In this document: positions 34,501 to 46,023 of the stretch, piece by piece
Layout of the letters: each line of letters opens with the position of its first letter
Numbering within the stretch: position 1 is the stretch's first letter
Assembly (NCBI GenBank): GCA_003864495.1
Contig: ML133436.1
Location: 1,364,001 to 1,428,000 of the forward strand
Length of the DNA: 64,000 nt
From: Nemopilema nomurai
Taxonomy: Eukaryota > Cnidaria > Scyphozoa > Rhizostomeae > Rhizostomatidae
Direction of reading: 5' to 3'
Made by a program: the position numbers and the translations under genes
The notes under the pieces: model-generated
What the model was told of the DNA's origin: nothing
Databases searched by the model: none
What the model saw: the letters and a program-made list of their open reading frames with translations, nothing else

Positions 34501-37500
34501 TGAAGTAAGCTTTCCTTCCTCCCATAGTGAGTGCTGGAAAATTTCATGAATCTAAATTTTTTTGCTGCATTCCTTATTTTTATCCTTCTTTGCATTTTGA
34601 ATTAATTTTTGCGATTGTTATTCTGTTTTTTATCTGGTGGTACCTTGATTATATCATCAAGTTTTATGCAATTTTTCTAGGAAGAATGATAAAGCTTTGG
34701 CTAAGATGAAAAAGAGAAAACGAAAAGAAAAAGTTGTAAATGAAGCAAGGCAGTTGAAAGAAGTGGACAATCATATCACTTTCTCAGACAGTGATGAGGA
34801 GATGGAGAAGCACAATATTAGCAAAAAGATTGCAAGGATTGTGAACAGTAGGTTGCTCTTCTCACAAACTGGCCACGGTTTATGCTAGTGCTTTCTGTAT
34901 AAGAATTTCCCAAGAAAACGTCGAATGTGATGGAAATGAAACTTCACAATGGCAAGAAAAGCGGAACTAGTTTTCGCATACTTAAAGTACTTTTTCGTCC
35001 GACACTCCTCATAGTATGCAAATATTGGAAAATAACCGAAAGCTGACAGAATAAATAGCCAAATGCGGATCGAATGCTTGGAGATAGCAAAAGAAGAAAA
35101 GCATATTTCATCTCTTTCAGCATGCTTTATTACGTGAAGGCTACTAGATTTATTTTTAAAAATCTTTTGATAATTTTCTGGTGTATTCTAATCTGTCGCT
35201 CATTTTTCTAGGCCCTAGCCTCAGGGAAACCAGCCTGCAAAACTCATCCTTAGCTAAAAGAAAGACTGGCAAAGGATCCTCTACTCTCATCATATGTCCC
35301 ATGTCTGTTATTTCGAACTGGACAGTAAGACTCTTGAGTTTTTGCTATCTTGACCAAGATCCTGGTGATTTTCAAACGTTTAATATTCAGAGTTGTATAC
35401 TCAAGCTGTGCTGATTGATAGAATGCTTTACAGAACTTTGAGTTTTAGGTCGTCAGGGTTTCAAGGTATTTTATTGTGATTATGATGTTGAAGTGGGAAA
35501 TCACAGGACAAATCTCTTTGAAGACAATTGAAATCAATCTTTTTGATCTAAAAATTGAAGCATAAATTCGAAGAAAGTGCTTAATAAGAAGCTTTCATTT
35601 TGCTATCGATTGCCCCCATCTTCTTGTGTTGCCCCTCCCTTGCCCTGAAAGTAAACAGGCGCTCTGCAGATTGATTCACCCACACAGTATGGAGGCAAAG
35701 TGATTTGTTTGAGAGGAAACTTTGGTCAGGGCTAAGATTATGCAAAACGATTTGTCAATACCCAAAGGGAGGGGTTTTTTAACTACGATATGGCCACTGT
35801 ACACGTGAGTGCCTGATTCAATTTGGGTCAATACTTCCGCAAACTATTGAGTTTGTGTTTTAGACTCAGTTCCAGGAACACGTTGAACCCAATCTGGACC
35901 TGCACCTTTATCTGTACTATGGACTGAACAGGGTGAAAGACGTCGACTTTCTGCAGACGCAAGACGTTGTCCTCACCACATACAATACCCTGGCGTCTGA
36001 TTTCAGGCAGGTGTGTCTCGTGCTGATTATGATTATGCCCTCATTATATTTTGCTTTTATTTTATATTTTGCTTTTATTTTGATAGCCGTAGTGTGTTTG
36101 CGGTGACATGAACTCATTTTCTATTTGTAGGTAAAGTCAGTTCTTGATAAACGCTACAAATTGGATTCGATAACTCGATTGCCAGATATCTAGATCTTCT
36201 GCGGCCTGATCGAATTTTAATTTCCCTCCCTTGTTTTGGCTGTACGTTCTCTTCTTTATTATGCCCTGACTATTCAGCTGCCAAATGCTCCATCATTCGC
36301 TACCTCTAGCAGCTTTCAATTGTCTGTTTCACATATTTTCAACGTCAAAGCTTCTCTTCGCCATCAAGCATGGTTAGAAGTGCAGCTCCACCAACTATGT
36401 GTTCGTTTCTCTGCAGGGCAACTCATCTTTGCACCAAATTGATTGGTTGAGAGTGGTTTTAGATGAAGGCCACGTGATACGGAACGCCCGTTCTTCTCAA
36501 AGTGTAGCCACTGTTGCGTTACACGCAAAAAGAAGATGGGTGTTGACAGGTAAACGGAGCTATCTTCATCAATCTTCATCTTATGTTTTTTTGCATCACA
36601 CAAGAGAAGCTCAACACGTGCACTTATTGAATTAAGAGTTCCATGCAAGCACCTTTATGACCTTTTACATCTTCACGGCCTTTTATACTTTCATGACCTT
36701 TAACACATTCGTAACCCTTTACATCCCTATGACATTATGCATATCTATGACCTTTTACATCTTCATGACCTTTTACATCTTCATGACCTTTTACATCTTC
36801 ATGGCGTTATACATCTGTTTGACCTTTAGCATATTTGTGACCTTAATCATGTTCATGGCCTTTTAAATATACCCGATCTTTGACATATTTGTGACCTTTA
36901 TCATGTTCCTGACCTTTTGCATCTTCATGACCTTTTGCATTTTTATGTGACCTTTTCCATTCTCAAGGGCTTTTAGATATTAATGATCTTTTTCAAATTT
37001 GTGACCTTTAATATTTCTTCATGAACTAGTGGTTTAGACAACTTCCTGTTAAATATGGTTTGATTTCTCAGGTACACCAATCCAAAACAGAATGACAGAT
37101 TTGTGGACAATGCTGAAATTCTTACGATTCGAACCGTTCACAGATAAAGCGTGGTGGCGTGATATTCTGCTATTGCCAAATCGAAATCGAGGTCCTGGTT
37201 CTTACAAGTGAGTTGAATCATTGTTAGCAACTGGTTACAAGTTCCTATCTTTGTAGTGTGGCACTTTTTCTGTGCATTGGTAGGAAACAAATTGCTGTAC
37301 TCAGGGTCGGCAAGAGAGTCGTGGGTTTTGGGCTGGGGCATGCACTCTTTCTGTTGATTGGTTAAACGACACGTGAAAATGAATTTTAACACCTTTGAGC
37401 CACTAATCATTCTGACAATTGAGAGTGGTTGGTTTCCATAATTTACGTGGATTTTCAGTGTATTTATAGACACCAAGTGCCTGGATCCAAGGCGCAATCC

Positions 37501-40500
37501 TTCACAAATCCGATTTGTTTCGATCTTTTTGCGCAAAGTAATCCAGAAAATAAAACGCTTTCACGTAGTTCGCTGGCTGCGTTAAAATACGTTTTGAAGA
37601 GAATATAGAAGAAGCTTATGTACATGTCTATATTTCTGCGAAAAGCTGTTCTTTGCCAACACGTTTCTGTAAAAATTACTCAGATAATTTGATTCAATTT
37701 TTTAGGATTTCCTAGTGTTTTTGGAATTTGCCAGCATTTTGTTGTCGAGGGTTAAGTCTGGGTCTGTACTTTCTTTAATTAAACAACCTCAAGTGAGTCG
37801 ATTTGCAACTTAAGTGGCGAATGAAGTTTGAAATAAATCTCTTTGCCGATTGCTGAGCCAATTTAACATTTGGTTTTATTTTTCTTTCAATCAACCTATG
37901 CCTTATGTTTCTGTTCCAATTTTGTGCTTTTGTTTGATCAGTTTTAAGCTCACTTTTTATCAATTCAATGATTCTTGTTTCGATCAACTTGACGCAAGTT
38001 TTCTTTATAAGTTTTATCATTGTTGTTTCGATAAATTTTGCGCCAATTTTTTACCAATTTTAGTATTCTTGTTTCAACCAATTTTACGCCACTTTTTGAC
38101 CAATTTTTTTATTCTTGATATAGCAAATATTACGCCTCTTTCTTCGACTAACCATTACTCGAACGCCGTGAAATTCTAGATGCATTATATTTAATGCTGA
38201 TTTTTCTGCCAACTTTATGTTTGGTGGTTTCTTCATTTTAACATTTCTGTCGATTCGATGATTTAGCCGAATCAATAAACTGATGATGCACCTGGCAATC
38301 AGACGCCTAAAAACGGATCTAATTGACGGGAAACCAATTGTAGAGTTGCCCGCCAAACAGTTGATTATCGAGGAAATCACCCTTGAGGGTGAGCAGAAGC
38401 GGAAATACGACATGATGCAGAATCAGGGAAAATTAACCCTGTCTAGGTACGTAAAAGACGCTCTGGAATCCATTTACAAGGATTTATTCTCAGTATCTGA
38501 TCATTTAGTCAGTTTATATTTCCAAATTCAGTTAGGATCCAATTTAGACTAACTGTTGCTGATTTAGAACAGAGAGACCATGCTGCTAAACGCTGCAAAG
38601 TTGAATAGAAAAGGAAAAAAACCCGCAACCTGTTCCATCAATTTATGCTCAGTGATTGGAGATTCTAAACGCCCGTGTAGTTCCATTCATTAAATCAAAC
38701 TGAATTAAAGTGAGTTGTTATACCAGAAAATGACATACAAATGAACAAAGCCACACTACGTGTTTTGTTTGAAGTGTCGGTTGTCACATAGAATCGCCCA
38801 TTGCTTTTCGCGTGTCTCTCCCCTGTGAAGAGAGACATTTTATCTCAAAATTTTTTTTACCGTTAGCATCAAAACGATTTGTGTTCGATTGTACTGCTGC
38901 GTGGCACTCTTCAACTGCACCGCTGCGCAGCACTGCTCTTTCTGGCGGTCGACAACAGACGTGTCTTTTACATAACGTTCAACAGTCCCTGATATCTACG
39001 GCTTCATGGGTCAGGCTTTCCCACGTTGTTATAAGTATGAATCGGTTCAGGCTGTCTTCTCTTCAAGCATGACCACGTGCTCACCCTATTTCAGGCTGCT
39101 AAAGAGAGGGATAAAGTGCGTTCTGAGAAACTACGCTCACATGTTGGTGATTATTATGAGACTTCGGCAACTGTGCTGTCACCCTTGGCTCTGCAAAGAT
39201 GTCGTCAGGGAGATGGAACATGCAGTGAACGTCTGCGCCCAGCTCGAGCAATGGCAACAGCAAGGTATGCCCTGTTTGCATGTCCTTCTGTCCGTCCGCC
39301 CGTTTATCTGTCCGTCTGCCTGTTTATCTGTCCGTCCGCCCGTTTTTTCCGTCCTTTTGTCTGACCGTCCGTCGTTCCGGCCACCTGCCTGTGGTCCATC
39401 ATTATCTTATGTGCCACTCTTGATGCGGTGGACACTTCTTCTTGGGTCCACTTCTTCAATGACGTTTTTGCCCATGGACACAGATGTTGTTGAAGATCTC
39501 TAGATCTTGCGCCTTCCGTACTTCCTTGGATCAAACATTAAGATTTCAAGAATCTTCTTCATTAGGAACCACCAACTCGTTCGCCATATTGGAGGTGATT
39601 AGGCGAGATTAGCAAATTTGTGAGAATGAAGCAAACTTCCATCTTAGAACACACTTGTTTGCAATCAGGATAAGGTGTTTTGTATCTTCAAAGACCCAAT
39701 TTGAACACAAACATCTTATTTAGATAACGCAGATGCTGACGTTGAGACAGACGAGAAGAGAAAAGAAGACGAGAATCGACTCATAGAGCAACTTCTGCAA
39801 GTGCTGGAGGCCGGTGACAGCGAGGAGTGCGCAGTCTGCCTGGACAACCTCAGGAATGCCGTCATCACGAGGTGAGGCCATCTCCGACTAGGCCCTTCTC
39901 TAACTAGGCCCTTCTTCTGCTTCTAATTCATTTTCATTTCTTTTTCAATCATTTAGGGAGGGTGACCCTTCAACAAATGTTGGTTTTTAATTTGACATGA
40001 TGATGATGATGTCATTCAGCCGCCTCTAAAACTTTTCACCACCTTTTATTCTGTGCTAGGCCAACACAGTCTGCGAGGATCACATTTGCTTACGTCTTTT
40101 CACGTACCCGTCTCTGATCCATGTATTGTTATTGAAAGCACGTAACAGTTTGGATTTAAAGGACAGTCAGGCTAATACGTCTACTTTTGTTAAAGCTCAA
40201 TAATCGGTTTGAGATACCATCAGCAGCTTGAAAAAGCCCCCATTACTCTGGACCATGTCAAGTCTGTTCTGTCATACGAGAGCTCCTTGATGCTCCACCA
40301 TGCAAATGTCACAATAGCCAGCTGGAAAAAGGGTCCACATTGTTGTTCCTTTTACAGCCCTTTGCTTGACTTCTGAGTAGCTAAGTCTTTCAGGTAGAAA
40401 AACGAACCTCTTTTCATCTGTCCATGAATCACGCATTATAATAGCTTATTTCACCATGGGCTGCTTTCCTCTGGTAGGTGCGCGCACGTGTTTTGTTTCG

Positions 40501-43500
40501 ATTGCATCGTCGAAGTTATCAACACGCAGGAGAGTACCTTGTGCCCGTTGTGTCGAGCCGCGATCGCGGAAGATCAGCTGATTAAGGTGCCAGAGAAGAA
40601 ACAGAATGAAAGCATTGCTATTCCTGATGACGACGGTGCTGAGAACGAGGCCGATGAGGAGTGGGAGTCCAGTGCAAAAGTGAGTGCGAGGCTATACCTC
40701 CATTACTCCGTTTTCAAATGTCTGCGTTTCCAAATCACTCTGTATTCGGTGTTTCGTTTGGTTTTCTCATTAAAACCATCCATTTTTAAATCACTCCATT
40801 TCCAACAGCGTTTTCAAATGTGTTGCCGTTATGATGTCGAAGATAATGGAAACGCAAAGGCGAAAACGGAGAAATTGCGCGCTTTTTTCATGTAATGGAA
40901 ACGTAGCCGTAGTCGAACTACTCAGAATCCTTTAACGTACTCCCGAGCTGTATTGTTACTTACGTATATCAAAACCAAAGGAAGGTTGCTTGCTTCTAGA
41001 GCCACCTTAAATTGTACAGAAGTTTGTCTTGGCTTTCATTTAAGAGATAAGTATCACCCACCTAAATAAAACTGTAGTTATTAAGTTAAGTGATCCTGGG
41101 GCTTGCACAGTTTGCCAAAAGTCGATGTAGGCAAGAAATAGCCTTCCTTCTCACAAAATTGGACAAAATCAGTCTTCCTTCCACTAACCTTTGGAAGACA
41201 AAGCCTTTCTCCCTTCAATGGCCTACCCTGGGCTAATTGAAACTACACCGGCAGATGTTCTAAGCAGGGTATGCACGTCATGTATGGTAAACAACCAACG
41301 CAGGAAAGAGCCTCTTTCGGAGATTCAGTGTCATCCAAAAGATCCTCTTTCGGATGTTCAGATGGGTGATTACTAGGATGGTTTCACATCAATTCAAAGC
41401 ATCTTTCGCTTTCGCTGCCAAAATCTTTTTTCCTCCGATTGCTAGATTCATCGCCCCTGAACTCCTAAAAGATCTCTTTAGTTGATCGTATATATATTCA
41501 TTCCCCGTGCTAGGTTGACGCACTGATGACGTCATTGGTAGAGGTCCGGGACGAGGATCCCTCCGTGAAGAGCATCATTGTCTCTCAATTCACTTCATTC
41601 CTGAACCTGATCCAGATTCAGCTGCGCAGGCGCAGGTTTCACTACACGAGGATCGACGGTAGCATGAACCAAAAGAGTCGCGCCGAGGCGATCGACGCCT
41701 TCAATGATCGATCAGAGGAATCGCCCACGATCATGCTTCTGTCAATGAACGCTGGAGGCGTGGGTCTAACACTCACTGCTGCCAGTCGGGTTTATCTAAT
41801 GGATCCCGTAAGCAGATATTTCAGCTGGTTTTAATTTCTCATAAGATTTTTCTGGATGCTTAAGAAATTCCGGCGATGTTGAACACGTAGAGTTGAATTC
41901 GTTATTCCCACATACTCGGCCTCACCCACCCCAACCTTGTCCAAGTGCTTCGCAGCAAGGTTGTGATCCTGTGCATGTACGCGATCTTGGCTCAAAGGCG
42001 TGTGCAAGGTCTCGCTTCCTCTCTTAACCCCTATTTGACCACATCTTAACACTGCACCCTTTGGGTATGTTTGTTTTACACAAAGTGTTGCAAAATAGTT
42101 TTCTTTTGCCTTTATTCTTGGCATCTAACTATCATTTTATGCCATTCAGTCGCAAGACTAATATTTCTAGGCTATACTTTTGACAAAACATTTGACTCCT
42201 CTTTAACTAATTTCCAAGTTTCAGAAGTCAGATATTTCATTTGCTGAAGAATACAACCACCTTGCAGCCTAATTTTCATTTCCATTGCTTCATGCATTAA
42301 CTTTAGATGGTTCCGTAAAATTGCTTATCATCTCTATGAATTCTTTTAACTTCTAACAATGATGGGTAATTTTTTAACGGTGGATTTTTCCTTCAGCGAC
42401 TAATAGATACACGACAGTAATTTCTTTTCGAGCAACCTTCTAGTATTTCCGTTACAATTTCTCTCCACAGGCTTGGAACCCGGCAATTGAGGAACAGTGC
42501 TTTAACAGGTGTCATCGACTAGGACAAACCAAAGACGTCACCATAATTAAGGTCTCTTCTACAGTCCATCTTTAGTTCTCGTTTTCTCTCCCTCCATCAT
42601 CTTCGACCTAGCTGTTTTTGCGTGGATCTTCCAGTGTTGCACAGTTTTCTTCTTCAACCTTGACAGTAGATGTTTTGGCTCATTCAGCTGCCCACACTTA
42701 TGAACTACCAACTGGTGTTTGACTTTATTAATATTTGACGACAATTTCTACATACCAAAGCGAATGCACTGTTTTTTGAGATGCAACCAAAATCCCAACT
42801 TTCTGAATAGCAATTCTTGCGGGGCCATTTCAGCCTGCCCAATTCCTTTTAACTTCAAGATATATGTTTTCCAGCACGAATTTGTTTTTATCGAAATTTG
42901 CCTTAAAACAGAGAGTTACACGTCTAATGAAGTTGTGACGTGTTTGGAGTTCTCTCTAGTTTCTAGATACTGGTTAGATTTCTTTTGAAATACGGATTGA
43001 CATTTCTCATAGCTTGTTATTATCCAAAAGGGAATTCTTCTGACGGGTCCCGTATCAAGAGGGAGTTCTTTAGGAAGAAATAGCACTGCCCCCACCCTGC
43101 CCCAAGCAGCTCTCACACCCTCTTTTTGCGTGACTCTAGTTGCTCCCTAGACGAGATCGTAAACATGGCTCCTTAGGCTCATCTGTTTTTGTCGCTATCG
43201 CTCAACACAACTGTTATCCTGGTGCCTTGTTCATAGTCAGACAGCGCCGAGCACGTGTTTTGATGTTTCTTAGAAGGATCATAACACCATGTGTTATGCA
43301 GGGCGTGCTGTTTGTTATTTTTCAATTTCTTGTCACTGATGTATGTAAGACGCGACGATGACGATTTTAAGTGGGACGCCGATTTTGTTCATTACAGTAT
43401 GTGGTCAGAGAAACTATCGAGGAGAGAATGTTAGAGTTGCAGGAAAAGAAGCGCGAACTCATGCAAACAGCTTTTGGTTCTTCGAAGCAAACCGAAGATC

Positions 43501-43553
43501 AAGTCATGCAAGGTCGTATACAAGAACTTGGCAATCTGATAGGGCTGTTTTGA
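28537..43553 (+). CDS. HLTF: HLTF/SMARCA3 (Rad5-like) SNF2 helicase with RING finger
   Basis: Seventeen exons give 948 residues: 28537-28878, 29044-29118, 30192-30461, 33706-33878, 34445-34504, 34681-34847, 35212-35324, 35864-36010, 36417-36549, 37072-37207, 38267-38446, 39095-39264, 39724-39871, 40478-40679, 41514-41807, 42471-42551 and 43398-43553. Visible motifs are Walker [14 protein letters not shown] (194-206), [12 protein letters not shown] (about 388-399), the DEGH Walker B box (465-468), LTGTPIQN, the C3HC4 RING (C691, C694, C706, H708, C711, C714, C727, C730) inserted between helicase lobes, [22 protein letters not shown], and the CHRLGQ arginine-finger motif (884-889). This split-helicase-plus-RING order is diagnostic of HLTF/Rad5, the E3 ligase and translocase that polyubiquitinates PCNA and remodels stalled forks in the nucleus. 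SHPRH and TTF2 do not fit. The N-terminal 114 residues are low-complexity and acidic, without the HIRAN domain of vertebrate HLTF. The ATG is preceded in frame by a stop (TGA) within the same exon sequence. Confidence 0.94.
31223..31830. mobile_element. PIF/Harbinger-like non-autonomous DNA transposon (element A)
   Basis: It has 26-bp perfect terminal inverted repeats at 31223-31248 and 31805-31830, starting agccccggcaaaacgactgg, flanked by TAA on each side (31220-31222 and 31831-31833). A 3-bp TWA target duplication is the hallmark of PIF/Harbinger. Inside, the motif gtcgttttgccac recurs at about 31291, 31423 and 31763 besides the ends, a possible transposase-binding array. The 608-bp element is too short for a transposase. 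A 53-codon Ser/Asp/Glu-rich ORF lies in its centre (31550-31711). Confidence 0.85.
31550..31711 (+). CDS. Small acidic ORF inside Harbinger-like element A
   Basis: This 53-residue frame is rich in Ser, Asp and Glu (for example [18 protein letters not shown]) with a basic stretch TKSRKRH near the start. A potential donor (CAG|GTTTTG) lies at about 31698-31699, just before the stop. It could be the remnant first exon of the autonomous element's accessory (Myb/SANT-like) or transposase gene. No homology is claimed, and it is unlikely to make a host protein. Confidence 0.3.
   Translation: MESTLNFNSTKSRKRHFIGNDESSEDINFNSDEESDGREHEYGDFYEPGRFCS
32040..32720 (+). pseudogene. Decayed coding-like sequence, probably a transposon remnant
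   Basis: Several adjoining plus-strand segments read as protein-like but are broken by stops and frame changes. One piece begins [17 protein letters not shown] around 32107. Another, around 32465-32645, has [17 protein letters not shown] followed by an acidic stretch ending KREAKKF and a stop. The base composition is richer in G+C than surrounding intron. I do not recognise the family. Proximity to the Harbinger-like element suggests a nested mobile-element remnant. Confidence 0.35.
34030..34095. repeat. Short tandem repeat in HLTF intron 4
   Basis: A roughly 32-bp unit (cacttaatggtactatatgg plus a second ggtactatat copy) is repeated twice, itself built from a 12-bp subunit tggtactata. Confidence 0.8.
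34944..35072. mobile_element. Family C TIR element, partial copy in HLTF intron 6
   Basis: The left end, tcacaatggcaagaaaagcg followed by the actagtttt and cttaaagtactttttcgtcc words, matches the 48701 copy closely for about 120 bp, through gccaaatgcggatcgaa. The right terminal repeat is missing or strongly diverged. The element lies in the intron between 34848 and 35211. Confidence 0.7.
36650..37020. repeat. 18-bp degenerate minisatellite, TGACCTTT-rich
   Basis: The unit is atgaccttttacatcttc, about 18 bp. It is best preserved at 36750-36800 and decays outward across roughly 370 bp of HLTF intron 9. Because 18 is divisible by 3 it gives an open hydrophobic frame of MTFYIF repeats, which is not a gene. 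Each good unit carries TGACCT, the reverse complement of the AGGTCA nuclear-receptor half-site. Confidence 0.85.
37850..38125. repeat. Degenerate tandem repeat, about 50-bp period
   Basis: Words such as attcttgtttcgatcaa, tttacgccactttttgacc and tttgcgccaattttttacc recur with a period near 50 bp in HLTF intron 10. It is strongly diverged. The open frame it creates (37850-38179) is low-complexity and not regarded as coding. Confidence 0.6.
39278..39385. repeat. (tgtccgtc)-type microsatellite
   Basis: Imperfect copies of tgtccgtccgcccgttta-like units in HLTF intron 12, about 100 bp long. Open frames across it are artefacts. Confidence 0.85.
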
Positions 43554-46023
43554 TTTACGTTCCTGTCACAGTCTTGTGTATATTTTTAGAATATATGTAT
43601 CGCTTAAGAATTAATGAGATTGAATTTATTGTTGGTCATGAGAATTTTGGAACTATATTTTTTAGGTTTCGATAGTAGGTCGTAACAAAAGTCGTGCAAG
43701 TGTAAATTGTAGTAGTGTTTTAATTTAGAAATTAGTAGATAATTTTATTTACATTATTGTAGCCAGGACATTTTACGGACGAGTAGAATCTGTAACATCA
43801 GGTCTTGTGACAAATGTATAAATTTTTTGCTTGAAACAGCATTGTTTTAAGAAAAGAGCAATGCGCTGAAAATAATTATGAGCTTATACCTTCCTTCCTC
43901 GAAATATGCCGCCAGTTTGAAATAGCTCGTTCCCAGGCTCCAAAATCACGAAACGTATGACGCGGAAGCGATAGGATGGGCTTAATTTGCCAACCGTACA
44001 GTGCTTCACCCATTTTGTATCCTATTCACCACTTCGTAATTTCAAGACATTTTATATATCGGTCCCTGTAAAGTATCCAAATTATTAACTGGTATTCTTT
44101 CCCCCTCGGCAACTAGAAAACCGATTAGTGCGATATACCCTCTTTAGTTATCCAAACTTTGAAGAGCGAAGCATTTTGAAATGAACAGCTTCCTAGGCCT
44201 ATTGAAGATGGGTTGGTTGGTTAGGCCTTGCCTCAAGATTGATTCAGCCTAGTTTGTAAATAATGTGTTTTGTTTGTTTAACATTTACGGCTGTTTTACT
44301 TTTACGGAAGTGTGAAAAGATTTTAACGTTTTTAACAATTATGTAAATGCACCAGAAGATTATTGAAACTTTTAAAACTATAATACATGTTTATTAGTAT
44401 TTAACAGTTCTGTTTAGTTTGCCAAAAGTGATTTGTTTATGTTCGAGTCATTTCTGCTTTTTGAAGATTTTTATTACTGGCAATGTGGTGAGTAATATTG
44501 CTTAATTTTTATTATGGAAGCCTCTTGAGCAGAACTGCTGTAAGTTAAGGTGTCTGCAAATTAAGGTGGCTGCAATTGATTCTGCTGGATGTTTTTTTGG
44601 AGTATTCTCTTCGTCGTGCGCGTGGAATGCCATATTCAACATGTTTGATACTATAGCTCCGTAATGCTATGTAAAAGCAGTTAGCACTCGCCACATCCCG
44701 TGAACGTACAGTATCTGTAAGGAATTCACTAAAGGCTGGCGGATACTTCAGTTTTTTCTTTGACTCCAAACGTTCTTGAAAAATTCACATTAACTCTGAA
44801 GTAATTTTAAAATCGGTTTTAACAAGTGAGTTCGTATGTCATCCTTGCTAGTTTTCTTTGAAAGAACAGGATCCTTTTTCAACTTTTATAAAGTAGAGAT
44901 CGGGCATGTCAAATATTCTTTTCAAGGAAACTCAGATAGAAGGTCAAGCTATCGATAAAGTTACAGCCTGATTTCACCGTCTAACTAGCTTCCAAATTTC
45001 AACGATCTTAAGCTTCAATATTCATTCATACATGCTCTTTGCAGCAGGAAACGTGAAGTTGGATTTCCGGAAATCCTGCTCTTCGTTCAACGTGACCCAT
45101 AGATCTTATCCACTTTTCCCTGGCAGCAGAGGGCGGCAAGCTTTTTCCAAATTTTAAATATTCAAGCTTTGCAAGTGAAACAGTTTGCCTGCGAAAGACG
45201 TTTCAGCTGAATACAATCTTATTATAATCATGTATGCTGCTTGATATGGCCATAATACAGAGTAAGTTGGACTTTGCTGTTCATCTCTGTGATTCAGCTT
45301 TAGAGTAAACTACAGCGCGATTTGCTTTGAATGACCGCCAAGTATTTTATGCATAGAAAACTAGGTTTGAGATTCAGTTGAAAGGGGACAGAAGCAGCGA
45401 CATTACAAACGAACCATATTCGCAAAGTTATCCAAGTTTTGGCGCTTCTCACCTTTCGACATTGCTTGCTTGAAAACAAGCTTTTTTAAGCTGAAATACG
45501 AGATTTATCAAAAATGATTAGAAATTAGAAAATATGCTATTTCAGCTCAACGCCTTGAGAGTTTAGGAGCTGCAATTTATACGACGCCATGGCCTTGAAC
45601 ATGGGAAGTCTTCAAATTGCCAACAGTGCAAGCGAGAGCGAGGGGCAAATTGCCCCAATGAATATAGGGGGCCTTACAAAGACAAAACTATTTATGTCAC
45701 CAGCAGGGTGCCTCTTGCTTTAGCCCTGCCCCAGGGCCTCCAGATCCTCTCAGCGACCCTGGTTGCCTTAGATCTAAAAGTTCCCTCGAAAGGATCTAAA
45801 AGGATTCACAAGCCACCACGGATTCACGAAATAATTAAAAATGACCAAAGGCCCCATTTGCCAATTTCAAAAGTAAATTCAAAGAACCCTAAAGTTCCTT
45901 GGGTTTGCAAAAATGTGGGGCTGCGAGTGTCCCCTTTGGCAGCATTCAACTCAATAATAGTTCTATCCACACGTGGTGCTTGCTATTCTCGTTTTCGAGT
46001 CAAACAGAATTCTAATATCAAAC
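43554..46023. other. HLTF 3' UTR and DDX47 upstream region
   Basis: These are same-strand neighbours with 2.47 kb between HLTF stop and DDX47 start. No canonical AATAAA was found close to the HLTF stop. A GC-richer patch at about 45580-45780 with a short open frame (45708-46061) overlaps the DDX47 start in another frame and has no recognisable domain. I see no RNA gene. Confidence 0.55.

Noticed and set aside
36657..36866. 69-codon hydrophobic open frame of MTFYIF repeats
   Set aside because: It is a product of the 18-bp degenerate minisatellite in HLTF intron 9, not a membrane protein.
37850..38179. 109-codon Phe/Cys-rich open frame in HLTF intron 10
   Set aside because: Low-complexity translation of a degenerate tandem repeat, lying between two conserved HLTF exons.
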